DNA of 36,359 nucleotides from Myxococcales bacterium (GTDB taxonomy: Bacteria; Myxococcota_A; Polyangia; Fen-1088): positions 2,777-39,135 of the forward strand of contig PMIX01000179.1 of the NCBI GenBank assembly GCA_003158395.1, written 5' to 3'. The translations under genes were made by a program, and so were the position numbers. Numbering within the stretch: position 1 is the stretch's first letter; the number at the start of each line of letters is the position of its first letter. The notes below the pieces were generated by a model. That model was given only the letters and a program-made list of their open reading frames with translations. It did no database searches and was not told where the DNA came from. Of this stretch, positions 8,976-18,771 are shown in pieces.

Positions 8976-9638
8976 CTAGCGCAGATCCAGAATGGGCCAG
9001 TCATGTTGTAGGGCTGTGTTCCTTAGACGGAAATCAGGGTTGACGGCGGTGGGGTGACCCACCACTGACAGCATGGGCAGATCGCTCATGCTGTCCGAGT
9101 AGCTGTAGCACTCGGTGAGGTTGAGTCCCTCTTTCTCGGCGTAGGTGCGGACCCAGCTTGCCTTGGTGGCGGCCGCCATCACGGGCGGCAGCAGGCGCCC
9201 AGTGGCCTTTCCGTCCACGAACTCCAGCCGGTTGGTCACCGAGTCGTCGAGGCCCAGGTGACGCACGAGCGGCCCCGCGGTGAGGTCCAGCGCGCCCGTG
9301 ACCAACACCTGCCGCAGCCCCAGTCGGCGCGACTTGTCAATCAGTTCATAGGCGCCCGGGAAAATGGATGGCCGGACGACCGTGTCAAAGAGCTCCTGGG
9401 CGAGATAGCGCAAGCGATCCTCGGACTCACCCCGGTAGCGACGGAAGAAGATGTCGTTGAAGAGACGCCGGTTGAATGAATCGGCAGCCAGGAACAGGGG
9501 GATGCTGGCCAGCGTGGACGCCATCCGCGTGACACTTCTCCACAGTCCCTGTTGGTTGCGCGCGTTGTAGGCAAAGGCGTGCACCAGGTTCGTACGACAC
9601 AGGGTGCCGTCGAGATCGTAAAACGCAGCCGCTGCCAT
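8976..9638 (-). CDS. HAD-IB family phosphatase (SerB-like fold)
   Basis: Starting at the ATG at 9638 gives about 220 residues beginning MAAAAFYDLDGTLCRTN. This is the usual beginning and length of HAD-IB hydrolases, with nucleophile D8 and general acid D10 in DLDGTL. Motif II is the LVTGA segment. Motifs III/IV are a lysine (AATKASW) and SDSMSDLPML. Earlier in-frame starts (to 9794) would add a Pro/Gly-rich leader with no family resemblance and are less likely; no clear ribosome binding site decides the point. It is the first gene of a four-gene operon, 12 bp before the LarA-like gene. HAD-IB enzymes beside PlsC-type acyltransferases often remove phosphate from a lipid intermediate; the substrate is inferred only. 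Confidence 0.8.
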   Translation of the reverse strand: MAAAAFYDLDGTLCRTNLVHAFAYNARNQQGLWRSVTRMASTLASIPLFLAADSFNRRLFNDIFFRRYRGESEDRLRYLAQELFDTVVRPSIFPGAYELIDKSRRLGLRQVLVTGALDLTAGPLVRHLGLDDSVTNRLEFVDGKATGRLLPPVMAAATKASWVRTYAEKEGLNLTECYSYSDSMSDLPMLSVVGHPTAVNPDFRLRNTALQHDWPILDLR

Positions 9639-9738
9639 GTCTGGAAACGCACCGTATATCACGACCGAGACGATGGACCACAATCCGCCGGGCAGGGAAA
9701 TGCACGGTGTCATGTCGACGCGGGTGGACGGTGGCGAA

Positions 9739-9836
9739 GCCGGAGCCGGGGCCGGAGGACGGAACCGGGGGCCGGGGCCGGTGGCCGGTTGCACACCGGG
9801 ACCGGTCCCGCATTCGGCATCCGGCCCCGCTCCGGT
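9739..9836 (-). terminator. GC-rich imperfect inverted repeat abutting the EF-G stop
   Basis: Bases 9821-9836 (CCGGCCCCGCTCCGGT) pair imperfectly with 9739-9755 (GCCGGAGCCGGGGCCGG). Between them is a perfect 12-bp palindrome, GGGACCGGTCCC, at 9798-9809. The right arm ends at the base before the EF-G stop codon. In minus-strand RNA this gives one long or two nested hairpins directly after the gene. There is no U-tract, so this is not a classical intrinsic terminator. It may instead stabilise the mRNA end or be a REP-like remnant. Confidence 0.45.
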
Positions 9837-11966
<2,130 letters not shown>

Positions 11967-12060
11967 GAAACGTGCCTAACCTATTCTGCGTGGATTACTG
12001 AAGGCGCGGCAGTTTATTCGACGACGACCCGAACGCCACCTAAATCTGCGTGACGGTGCG
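11967..12060. promoter_or_regulatory. Divergent intergenic region between EF-G and the adenine methylase
   Basis: This 94-bp gap separates the minus-strand EF-G start from the plus-strand methylase start, so it must hold the EF-G promoter and probably the other one. It is locally AT-richer (AGTTTATTCG, CCTATTC). I see no pair of -35/-10 boxes good enough to name, and no strong ribosome binding site for either gene. Confidence 0.3.
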
Positions 12061-13074
12061 GTGCCATTTTCTTCGCGATCGTCACTACAACGTCGCTCCG
12101 GCGTTGCATTCTGCCGCAGGACGCAGGTTAAATGCGTACCCGTGTCAACCCGCCGACCGCTCAGCACCGGCAGACTTTCCTACCAGCGTTTCCCTTTCCG
12201 GACTGCTGAGAATGCCGCGTTTCTCCGGCCTTTCGTCAAATGGGCTGGAGGCAAGAGGCAGCTTCTGCGCCAATTCCAATCCCTGTATCCCGAAAAAGAC
12301 TCGGTCAGCCGCTACCTGGAACCCTTCCTCGGCAGTGGGGCTGTCTTCTTTCACGTCAAGGGCTTGCTGCAGCCCACGCGCGCGTTGCTCACCGACACGA
12401 ACGCAGAGCTGATCGACACGTTCCTGGCTGTGCGCGACGAGGTGGACAACCTCATCGAACTTCTGCGCCAACACACGAAGCAACACTGCGAATCCTACTA
12501 CTACGAGGTGCGAACCCAAAGCCCATCGACCCCTGTCGCACGGGCCGCCCGTGTCATCTACCTCAACAAGACGGGGTTCAACGGCCTCTATCGGGTAAAC
12601 AGCCGGGGGCTCTTCAACGTGCCCTATGGTCATCGTGCCAAGCCGACGATTCTCAGCGAGGCTCTGCTGCGTGCCGCCAGCGTAGCGCTGCGGAACGCGG
12701 AACTTCACGCGCGCGATTTTCGAGATCTGTTCGCGGTCGCGCGCAAGGGCGACTTCATCTATCTTGACCCGCCTTACCAGCCAATTTCCAAGACCGCCAA
12801 GTTCACGTCCTACACAAGCGGCTCTTTTGGCGAGAATGACCAGCGCGACCTGGCCGCGCTCTACGCCAAGCTCGACCGACGCGGGTGTCTGCTCATGCTG
12901 TCAAATAGCGACACGCCTCTGGTGCGCGAGCTATACGCGGACTTTTGCATCCACCAGGTGTCCGCGCGCAGGATGATCAACTCGGACGGCGAAAAACGAG
13001 GGCCGGTGTCGGAGGTGGTGGTCCTCAACTACCGCCCCAAGGCGCATCGCGCGCCAACCTCACAACCGGGATAG
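12061..13074 (+). CDS. dam: DNA adenine (N6) methyltransferase, Dam / D12 class
   Basis: The SAM-binding motif is RPFVKWAGGK (W61-AGGK65). The D12-class landmarks NKTGFNGLYRVNSRGLFNVPYG and catalytic D236-P-P-Y239 (DFIYLDPPYQP) follow. The C-terminus (LSNSDTPLVREL) is also typical. Such enzymes methylate adenine, most often in GATC. The family usually starts about 10 residues before PFVKWAGGK, so the first 25-45 residues from GTG at 12061 are doubtful. A GTG at 12142 is the only later start before the motif, and neither has a clear ribosome binding site. No restriction gene is next to it, so it looks like an orphan methylase. The adenosyltransferase gene begins 5 bp after its stop. Confidence 0.9.
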   Translation: MPFSSRSSLQRRSGVAFCRRTQVKCVPVSTRRPLSTGRLSYQRFPFRTAENAAFLRPFVKWAGGKRQLLRQFQSLYPEKDSVSRYLEPFLGSGAVFFHVKGLLQPTRALLTDTNAELIDTFLAVRDEVDNLIELLRQHTKQHCESYYYEVRTQSPSTPVARAARVIYLNKTGFNGLYRVNSRGLFNVPYGHRAKPTILSEALLRAASVALRNAELHARDFRDLFAVARKGDFIYLDPPYQPISKTAKFTSYTSGSFGENDQRDLAALYAKLDRRGCLLMLSNSDTPLVRELYADFCIHQVSARRMINSDGEKRGPVSEVVVLNYRPKAHRAPTSQPG

Positions 13075-13079
13075 CTGGG

Positions 13080-13637
13080 TTGGCCAGAATCTACACGCGC
13101 AGGGGCGATCGCGGGCAGACACAGCTTCCCGGTGGGCGGCGCGTGGCCAAGCACGCGCAGCGATTGGAGTGTCTGGGTGCTGTGGACGAGCTTTCCGCGT
13201 GCATCGGGCTGGCGCGCGCATTGCTGCATAAGCCCTCCGCACCCGCCGGCGCGGCACGCCTGGATGCTTCGCTTGGCCGCATCCAGCGCGAACTTTGCGG
13301 CCTGTGCGCAGATTTGGCGGCCACACGCGGAGACAAGCAACACATAGCCGCCCGCCAGGTCACAGCCCTGGAGCGCAACATCGATGCCTGGGCGCTAGGG
13401 CTGCCCGTGCTTCGCGTCTTCATCTTGCCCGGCGGCGGCGCCGCGGCTGCGTGCCTACACCTCGCGCGCACGATCTGCCGGCGCGCCGAGCGCGAGGTGG
13501 TGCGTCTCGATGCTCAGGAGCCCGTAGGTGGCCCCGTTGTTCCCTACCTCAATCGTCTATCCGATGCCCTCTTCGTCGCGGCCCGCTACGCGACGCTCCT
13601 CGGCGGCCGCGAAGACCTGCCGGCCTCGAAGGCATAA
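13080..13637 (+). CDS. PduO-type ATP:cob(I)alamin adenosyltransferase
   Basis: Starting at TTG 13080 gives about 185 residues beginning LARIYTRRGDRGQTQLPGG, the canonical start of PduO-type enzymes. Further signatures are RLECLGAVDELSACIGLAR, IQRELCGLCADLA, FILPGGG, ARTICRRAER and YLNRLSDALFVAARY, which line the ATP and cobalamin sites. The enzyme transfers the adenosyl group of ATP to Co(I) of the corrinoid, making adenosylcobalamin. The open frame extends back to 12945 inside the methylase gene, but those residues have no family resemblance. The TTG start, 5 bp behind the methylase stop, suggests coupling. No B12-dependent enzyme lies nearby in the window. Confidence 0.9.
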   Translation: MARIYTRRGDRGQTQLPGGRRVAKHAQRLECLGAVDELSACIGLARALLHKPSAPAGAARLDASLGRIQRELCGLCADLAATRGDKQHIAARQVTALERNIDAWALGLPVLRVFILPGGGAAAACLHLARTICRRAEREVVRLDAQEPVGGPVVPYLNRLSDALFVAARYATLLGGREDLPASKA

Positions 13638-13882
13638 GCCGCCCCTACCTGCCGTTTGTCGGGAAATTCGGGACCAGCGCAGGTTGGCCACCGTGTGCGT
13701 GAGCGGTTGCGTGGGCGGTAGCGACCAGCGTGGTGCGGCTTGCGTGGGCGATTTGCGCCCACGCGGCACGCTCTCCGCCTTCCGCGTACCCCACACGAAC
13801 TCGCTCTCGCCCACGCCCACGCGACCCGCTAGCCGCGATCCGCGACCCGCCCTTCGGACGGCCCGAGATTTCCCGACGGGCT
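13638..13882. repeat. Convergent intergenic repeat, copy 1 (GCGTGGGCG/CGCCCACGC element)
   Basis: This gap lies between two converging genes and is packed with GCGTGGGCG and its complement. A perfect 9-bp stem GCGTGGGCG/CGCCCACGC with loop ATTTG spans 13742-13764. Blocks shared with 17472-17686, in the same order, include GCCCCTAC, GCGACCAGCGTG, CTGCGTGGGCG-like, GCGGCACGC, and the exact 16-mer CGCCCACGCGACCCGC at 13814-13829. It is therefore a diverged copy of a dispersed non-coding element. It probably also serves as a bidirectional transcription end. Confidence 0.65.
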
Positions 13883-15397
13883 CTACCTCACGTAGACAAC
13901 GCCCAGGTTCACATCCAAGTTGGCCATCACCTTGGGCACGCCCACCAGGGCGTTCGCGCTGACCGCGACCAAGAATGAATCGCTCAACTCGATGGTGATG
14001 CCCGCGCCGGGACCAAACAGAACCGGGCCGCCCACGACGGTATCCTTACAACCGTTCGGCGGACAGCCGGTCAGGTCCTGTTTGGGGAGGTTGACCACGT
14101 GGCGAATCTGACCTGCGCCCGCAGCCAGGGATAGGAAGGGCGTGACCCTTCTGGGCTCGCCCACGAACCACGTCACTTTGGCCAACCCCGCGAGGGCGTA
14201 GTTGGAGGGATGGCAGGTGCCTCCCCTGCAAGCGCTGCTGTTGCCCGCGACCTGGCTGCCATTGACTGCGCTGGCGCCAGTCACGACCTGAATTCGACCC
14301 TGCAGCGACAAGACCAGGCTGTCAGAAGCGAAGAAGCCAATCTCGGGGGCAATCTGCAACAGCCGGGACATGGAGATCCCGGAGCTTTTCAGGTTCTGTG
14401 CCAAGTCGTTGGTGCGGTTTGCCTCGGGCGTGCCCGAGTGGTAGCCAAAGCCGCTGCCTGCGGCCAGCGCAAACCAGAGGGACAGGCCCTCACCCTCCTC
14501 ACCGTCCTCCTCCCCCGCCTCGGGCGTCGTCTCACCAGGGCTCACGCCGCCGCCGGCGCCCTCGCCGCCCAGGTTGATGATGTGCGGTTCAGCCGCCGTT
14601 CCATTCTGCGCCAATACCTGACCCTCCGCGTCCTGCGCCAGTATGTAGTAGGCAACCGATGCGCCGCTGGTTGCCTCGGCCGGAAGTTCGGTCTGGTACC
14701 AGTCGCTATTCTCGAAGGGGTCCATCTCGCGCGTGACGAAATCCGAAGCACCGTCCGGACGGTAAGCCAGCGCCACTCGCTCCCCTGCCAGAGACGCCGG
14801 AACCTGCGCCTTGATAAGGATGGGGTGGCCCGGCACGCCCGCGGTCACCGGAGTGTGAGCGATGGCGCTCTCAGAGGAAGCCGCCGGCTGCGCGGGCTGG
14901 GCGGGCTGGGCAGGCGGGGCGGGCTGCGCGGCCGGGGGCTCCGGCGTGGCCGCGCTGGGGGCGCTGCCTGCGCTCTTGGGGCCTTCCAAAACATCCGTGG
15001 AAGCCTCGGAGAATGCCGCCTGGACCTCGGGGTTGAGCATGGCCTTGGTGATCTTGATCGTGGGATCGATGCGCAGCGCCTTCCTGAACTCCTCCATGCC
15101 CTGCTCGCGCTGCTTGAGCCCGACCACGTAGACCACTCCCAGGTGCACATGCGTGCGCGCAGTCATCGGGTGCGTCTCAGGCAGCTGGGTCCCACATAGC
15201 TCAAGCGCTTGCTTGAGCAGCTTGGCTGCCTCCTCCACGTCCAGGCTGGAATAGGCAGCCAGCGCCTTCTTGTTGAGCCCGATGACTTTCTGCACAGAGT
15301 CCGGATCTTGCGCATTGGCCCGAGGTCCCCAGGCGACCGCCCCACCAAAGGTGGCGAGCAGCACGGCATAGCGATACCTTTTCGAGATAAGCGTCAT
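13883..15397 (-). CDS. Secreted TPR-like protein with C-terminal outer-membrane barrel-like domain
   Basis: The ATG at 15397, preceded by TAGGAG, gives a clear signal peptide (basic MTLISKRYRY, a hydrophobic core, then RANA before QDPDS), so the longer frame to 15478 is rejected. The mature protein (about 475 residues) has a helical TPR-like region with LDVEEAAKLLKQALEL and a second repeat ending EEFRKALRIDPTIK. A Pro/Ala linker follows, then a beta-rich middle part (VALAYRPDGASDF) and an acidic stretch GEEDGEEGEG. The last about 180 residues alternate like an outer-membrane barrel and end LGVVYVR. TPR-plus-beta secreted proteins of this layout are frequent in Myxococcota, but I know no defined function. 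A protein-binding or envelope-assembly role is a guess. Confidence 0.75.
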   Translation of the reverse strand: MTLISKRYRYAVLLATFGGAVAWGPRANAQDPDSVQKVIGLNKKALAAYSSLDVEEAAKLLKQALELCGTQLPETHPMTARTHVHLGVVYVVGLKQREQGMEEFRKALRIDPTIKITKAMLNPEVQAAFSEASTDVLEGPKSAGSAPSAATPEPPAAQPAPPAQPAQPAQPAASSESAIAHTPVTAGVPGHPILIKAQVPASLAGERVALAYRPDGASDFVTREMDPFENSDWYQTELPAEATSGASVAYYILAQDAEGQVLAQNGTAAEPHIINLGGEGAGGGVSPGETTPEAGEEDGEEGEGLSLWFALAAGSGFGYHSGTPEANRTNDLAQNLKSSGISMSRLLQIAPEIGFFASDSLVLSLQGRIQVVTGASAVNGSQVAGNSSACRGGTCHPSNYALAGLAKVTWFVGEPRRVTPFLSLAAGAGQIRHVVNLPKQDLTGCPPNGCKDTVVGGPVLFGPGAGITIELSDSFLVAVSANALVGVPKVMANLDVNLGVVYVR

Positions 15398-15457
15398 TGG
15401 GGGAAGGCTCCTACGCGGCGGCTTACGTGTTCGCGGATAGGCGAGAGCAGATGAGAC

Positions 15458-15485
15458 TGTATTCTCGTCGGTTCCCACACGTCAA
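15458..15485 (-). promoter_or_regulatory. Candidate sigma70-type promoter of the TPR/barrel gene
   Basis: On the minus strand TTGACG (15480-15485) stands 16 bp from AATACA (15458-15463). The -35 matches consensus at five of six positions; the -10 is weak, at three of six. A start near 15450 would give a leader of about 50 nt with the TAGGAG ribosome binding site at its end. The 234-bp divergent gap 15398-15631 also has to hold the protease promoter, which I cannot identify. Confidence 0.3.
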
Positions 15486-15631
15486 CCTACTCGGCGCCGG
15501 GATCAGCACCGCCGCAGCTCTGAGAAAGGCCAGCCTCTCGACCAGCCTGTCTAGACCAGTGCTGCGATCGGGCATCCCCCATGCGACATCGGGATGTGGC
15601 CAGCCCGGGGAGCCGCATATACTTGAGGTAA

Positions 15632-17464
15632 GTGCACGCAAGGACCGCCACCGTCATCTTGTTGGGGTTGGCCGGGATAACGGCCTGGTCGTGGCGTGGC
15701 GTGCCTCCGCACCCAGACGGCCGGCCTCCGGCCCACGAGCTGCTTGCTGCCGGAGGCACGAAGCCCAGTACGCTGATCGTCGACTTTCGGGATGACATCA
15801 CGGACCAGGCACTGGCCGCGCGCGGATACTTGGACGAGCCCATCAGTCGCTTTTCGGCGAAGGACCGCCTGTACCGCCTCCGTTTTCGCACGCCGCAAGA
15901 CGCGGAGGACGCGGCCCGCCGCTTGCGCGCGGACCCCATGGTTGAATCGGTTGACTACGACGTCCCGGTCAGTCTGTTTCCCGAGGACTGGACGCCGAAT
16001 GCACCGCCAGTGGACGCGCCTGAGTGCACAAGAGACGCCCCCTCGGGTGAGACGGACTCAGGCTTCCCCAACGATCCCTGTTTCCGTTACCAGTGGCACC
16101 TGCGCCAGGTCGGCCTGCCCGCGGCTTGGAAGCTGGGCCAGGGCCGTGGCGTCGTGGTGGCCGTGATTGATACGGGCGTCAGCCGCGTCCCTGATCTCCA
16201 GGGCACGCGCTTCGTGCCCGGCTTCAACTTCGTGGCCGACAATGACAAGACCAACGACGATCACGGCCATGGCACCCATGTGGCCGGGACCATTGCCCAG
16301 AGCACCAACAACGCCCGCGGAGTGGCCGGGATTGCCTTCCGCGCTGCCATCATGCCGCTCAAGGTTCTGAACAGCCAGGGCTCGGGCTCCATGGCAGCCA
16401 TAGCCCAGGCCATCCGTTTTGCGGCGGACCACGATGCCAACGTCATCAATCTGAGCCTGGGCGGACCCTTCCCCGTCACGCCGGTCCGCCGCGCGATCGA
16501 GTACGCGCATCGCAAGGGCGTGGTCGTGGTGGCCGCGGCAGGAAACGACGGACGCGGCCGCGTCAGCTACCCCGCGCGCTACCCTGATGTCATCGCGGTG
16601 GCGGCCACCCAGTGGGACGAAACCACGACCTTCTACTCCAACTGGGGCCAGGAGATAGACATCGCAGCGCCTGGCGGGAACATGCGTGTGGACCAGGACG
16701 GCGACGGCAAGCCCGACGGTGTGCTGCAAAACACCATCCTGCCTGGCAGCGCGGGCAGCGGATACCTGTGGTTCATGGGGACATCAATGGCAGCGCCCCA
16801 TGTGGCAGGTATCGCAGCGCTGGTGGTAGGGGCCGGCGTCACACGCCCCGACGCCGTGCAGGCCGTTCTCGTAGACACCGCCCGCAAGCCCAGGCCGGTG
16901 TCCTCCGCCAGCGGCCGCCGCATAGATGACCACTACGGCGCCGGGATCGCAGACGCCGGGGCTGCCCTGAGGAAGGCCCGAGGCTCGCGCGGGGCTGCCA
17001 GCCTCGGGCTGGGTGCGGCTCTAGGGCTCCTGGGCCTGGGCGGGGTGCGCCGGCGCGAGAGGCTCGGCGGCGCAAGGACCTGGGCCTTTGCGGGCGCACT
17101 CGTGCTCGGAGCTTCCGGACTCTTCTTGCTGCCCTGGCTGGGAGCGCCTGCGTGGCTGGCCGATTCGCCGATCGGCTCGGGCGCGCTTGCGTCCCTGGCC
17201 TTCTTGCTCGGCCCTACCGGCCAAGGAAACCCACTTCTGTGGAGTGCCTTCCTGCCCGTCGCTGCGGTCGCTTTGCTTTACGGCGTCCGCAGGCTGCGTC
17301 CAACCCTGGCTGGCCTGGCCTTCGGCGTGGCTGGCGCGCTGCTTTTTGCCGCCTGCGCGTACACCGCCGATATCCACTTCGTGCCTGACATCCTCGACCG
17401 AGCGTGGCTGGCGGTGAACGCCCTCCTGGCCACCGGCCTCGGCGCGCTCCTCTTGCGGAAATAG
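15632..17464 (+). CDS. Subtilisin-like (S8) serine protease with polytopic membrane C-terminus
   Basis: The GTG at 15632 follows TTGAGG at good spacing. A signal-anchor-like N-terminus (ATVILLGLAGITAWSW) leads into a propeptide-like region: LIVDFRDDITDQALAARGYL, then FRTPQDAEDAARRLRADPMV, the inhibitor I9-like pattern. The peptidase domain carries D180 (VIDTGV), H213 (HGHGTHVAG), oxyanion N305 (AAAGNDG) and S385 (GTSMAAPHVAG), so the active site is complete. After about residue 450 there are roughly five hydrophobic segments (AASLGLGAALGLLGLGG onward) ending LLATGLGALLLRK, which is unusual for S8 enzymes. The peptidase domain should face the periplasm or outside. It diverges from the TPR/barrel gene. 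Substrate unknown. Confidence 0.92.
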   Translation: MHARTATVILLGLAGITAWSWRGVPPHPDGRPPAHELLAAGGTKPSTLIVDFRDDITDQALAARGYLDEPISRFSAKDRLYRLRFRTPQDAEDAARRLRADPMVESVDYDVPVSLFPEDWTPNAPPVDAPECTRDAPSGETDSGFPNDPCFRYQWHLRQVGLPAAWKLGQGRGVVVAVIDTGVSRVPDLQGTRFVPGFNFVADNDKTNDDHGHGTHVAGTIAQSTNNARGVAGIAFRAAIMPLKVLNSQGSGSMAAIAQAIRFAADHDANVINLSLGGPFPVTPVRRAIEYAHRKGVVVVAAAGNDGRGRVSYPARYPDVIAVAATQWDETTTFYSNWGQEIDIAAPGGNMRVDQDGDGKPDGVLQNTILPGSAGSGYLWFMGTSMAAPHVAGIAALVVGAGVTRPDAVQAVLVDTARKPRPVSSASGRRIDDHYGAGIADAGAALRKARGSRGAASLGLGAALGLLGLGGVRRRERLGGARTWAFAGALVLGASGLFLLPWLGAPAWLADSPIGSGALASLAFLLGPTGQGNPLLWSAFLPVAAVALLYGVRRLRPTLAGLAFGVAGALLFAACAYTADIHFVPDILDRAWLAVNALLATGLGALLLRK

Positions 17465-17471
17465 GACACGC

Positions 17472-17686
17472 GCGACCGCAGGTCGCCCCTACGGGATCGC
17501 AGGTCGGCCAGCGTGTCTCGTGAGCGTGGGCGACCAGCGTGCGACGGCCTGCGTGGGCGTGTGCGGCCCGCGGCACGCAACCCGCTCTTCGCCTCCCGCG
17601 CACCGCCCACGAACCGTCACGCCCACGCGACCCGCGACCCGGCCTGCCGGGCGGACGTGCGATGGGCGACCGCAGGTCGCCCCTAC
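17472..17686. repeat. Convergent intergenic repeat, copy 2, bracketed by 21-bp direct repeats
   Basis: The same 21-bp sequence occurs at 17472-17492 and 17666-17686 in direct orientation. Each copy contains the hairpin GCGACC-GCA-GGTCGC followed by CCCTAC. The 173 bp between them is the second copy of the element at 13638-13882 and shares the exact 16-mer CGCCCACGCGACCCGC (17620-17635). The right direct repeat touches the stop codon of mglA. The hairpin-plus-CCCTAC motif resembles the GTAGGGGCG-type short repeats I recall from many bacterial genomes. It lies between converging genes and may end transcription from both sides. Confidence 0.7.
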
Positions 17687-18279
17687 TATCCCCCGCTGCC
17701 GCGTCTCAGCTCGGTCAACACGGCCTTGGCGATGGCTTTGAGAGTCTCGAAAACTCCCACACCGGTGGTGGCGCGGGCTTCGAACTCGAGCACCCTGGTC
17801 GGGTTGAGTTGCGCGTGTAGCTCCGCCACCGACGCGGCGTTGGACAAGTCCCGTTTGTTGTACTGAATCACGAACGGGAGCTTGTCGAGGTTGTAGCCCT
17901 GTTCGATCAGGTTCTGGCGCAGGTTGTCCATCGACTCGATGTTCGCTTCCATGCGCTCGATCTGCGAGTCGGCCACGAAGACCACACCGTCGACGCCCTT
18001 CAGAATCAATTTGCGACTGGCGTCGTAGAAGACCTGGCCCGGCACCGTATAGAGGTGAAAACGCGTCTTGAAACCTCGGATCTCACCCAAAGACAGCGGC
18101 AAAAAGTCGAAGAACAGCGTCCGCTCGGTCTCAGTCGCCAGCGAGATCATCTTGCCCTTGGCCTCGGGGCTGGTCTTGGCATAGATGAATTGGAGGTTCG
18201 TGGTCTTTCCACCGAGACCGGGGCCGTAGTACACCAGCTTGCAGTTGATCTCGCGGGATGAGTAGTTGATGAAGCTCAT
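17686..18279 (-). CDS. mglA: MglA polarity GTPase
   Basis: This is a 197-residue Ras-like GTPase that sets front-rear polarity and drives motility in myxobacteria by recruiting effectors at the leading pole. The P-loop is G19-PGLGGKTT27, the switch arginine is R53 (TERT), the MglA-specific switch II is T78-V-P-G-Q82, and the specificity motif is N141-K-R-D144. These numbers coincide with those used for functional residues of M. xanthus MglA (G21, R53, T78, Q82, N141, D144), so there are no indels through the GTPase core. It starts 12 bp after mglB, its GAP. The far C-terminus (RRGSGG) is short. Motility itself is inferred; mglA homologues also occur in non-gliding relatives. Confidence 0.95.
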   Translation of the reverse strand: MSFINYSSREINCKLVYYGPGLGGKTTNLQFIYAKTSPEAKGKMISLATETERTLFFDFLPLSLGEIRGFKTRFHLYTVPGQVFYDASRKLILKGVDGVVFVADSQIERMEANIESMDNLRQNLIEQGYNLDKLPFVIQYNKRDLSNAASVAELHAQLNPTRVLEFEARATTGVGVFETLKAIAKAVLTELRRGSGG

Positions 18280-18291
18280 CTGGGGCGACAG

Positions 18292-18771
18292 CTAGTCGTT
18301 GAAGAGCTTGTCGATGTCAGCGTCGGTAATCTCGTTCAGGATGGACGGCCCGGTGCTCGAAGCGGCCTTCTTGGCCACCTGCTCAAACAAGCGTGCCATC
18401 TCCTCGGTTGCCTTCCTGACCCGAAGGCGAACCAGGCCGAGCGATGATCGTTCGTCGAACAGGACCACGAGAATGGCCCGGCCAGCCACCAGGGTGATGT
18501 GCACATGGGTCTTCTCGCCCTCGTGGAACTGGCTGGTGAAGTCCTTCTCGCGTAGGATTTTGGAGATCCCGCCCGTCGCCGCCACGTTGCCCGCGGTCAG
18601 CGACGAAAGCGAGGTCACGTCGATCTCGCCAACCTCGCCAGCCTCGGCAATTGGTTGCCCATCGCGGCCAATGAGAAGCACGGCCTTGGCGTTGGCATCT
18701 CGGTGCAAGCGCTGACAGACAGAGGAGATCTGTCGTTGCTCCTCGGGGAACATCACATCAGGTCCGCTCAT
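18292..18771 (-). CDS. mglB: MglB, roadblock/LC7 GTPase-activating partner of MglA
   Basis: This is a roadblock/LC7 protein of 159 residues when begun at ATG 18771 (MSGPDVMFPEEQRQISSVC), matching the M. xanthus start. AAGGAG lies upstream of this ATG and inside the longer GTG-initiated frame from 18795, which is therefore unlikely. Conserved segments are DANAKAVLLIGRDGQPIAEA, TSLSSLTAGNVAATGGISK, QFHEGEKTHVHITLV and SSLGLVRLRVRKA, followed by a helical tail ending ITDADIDKLFND. MglB dimers stimulate GTP hydrolysis by MglA and restrict it to the leading pole. mglA follows after 12 bp. The pair lies downstream of dnaX-ybaB-recR, across a 191-bp gap that probably holds its own promoter. Confidence 0.93.
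   Translation of the reverse strand: MSGPDVMFPEEQRQISSVCQRLHRDANAKAVLLIGRDGQPIAEAGEVGEIDVTSLSSLTAGNVAATGGISKILREKDFTSQFHEGEKTHVHITLVAGRAILVVLFDERSSLGLVRLRVRKATEEMARLFEQVAKKAASSTGPSILNEITDADIDKLFND

Noticed and set aside
9639-9794. N-terminal extension of the HAD-IB phosphatase
   Set aside because: Pro/Gly-rich residues with no family match; the family begins at the ATG at 9638 just before DLDGTL.
12945-13079. Adenosyltransferase starting inside the methylase gene
   Set aside because: The first 45 residues of that frame match nothing in the family, whereas the TTG at 13080 gives the canonical N-terminus.
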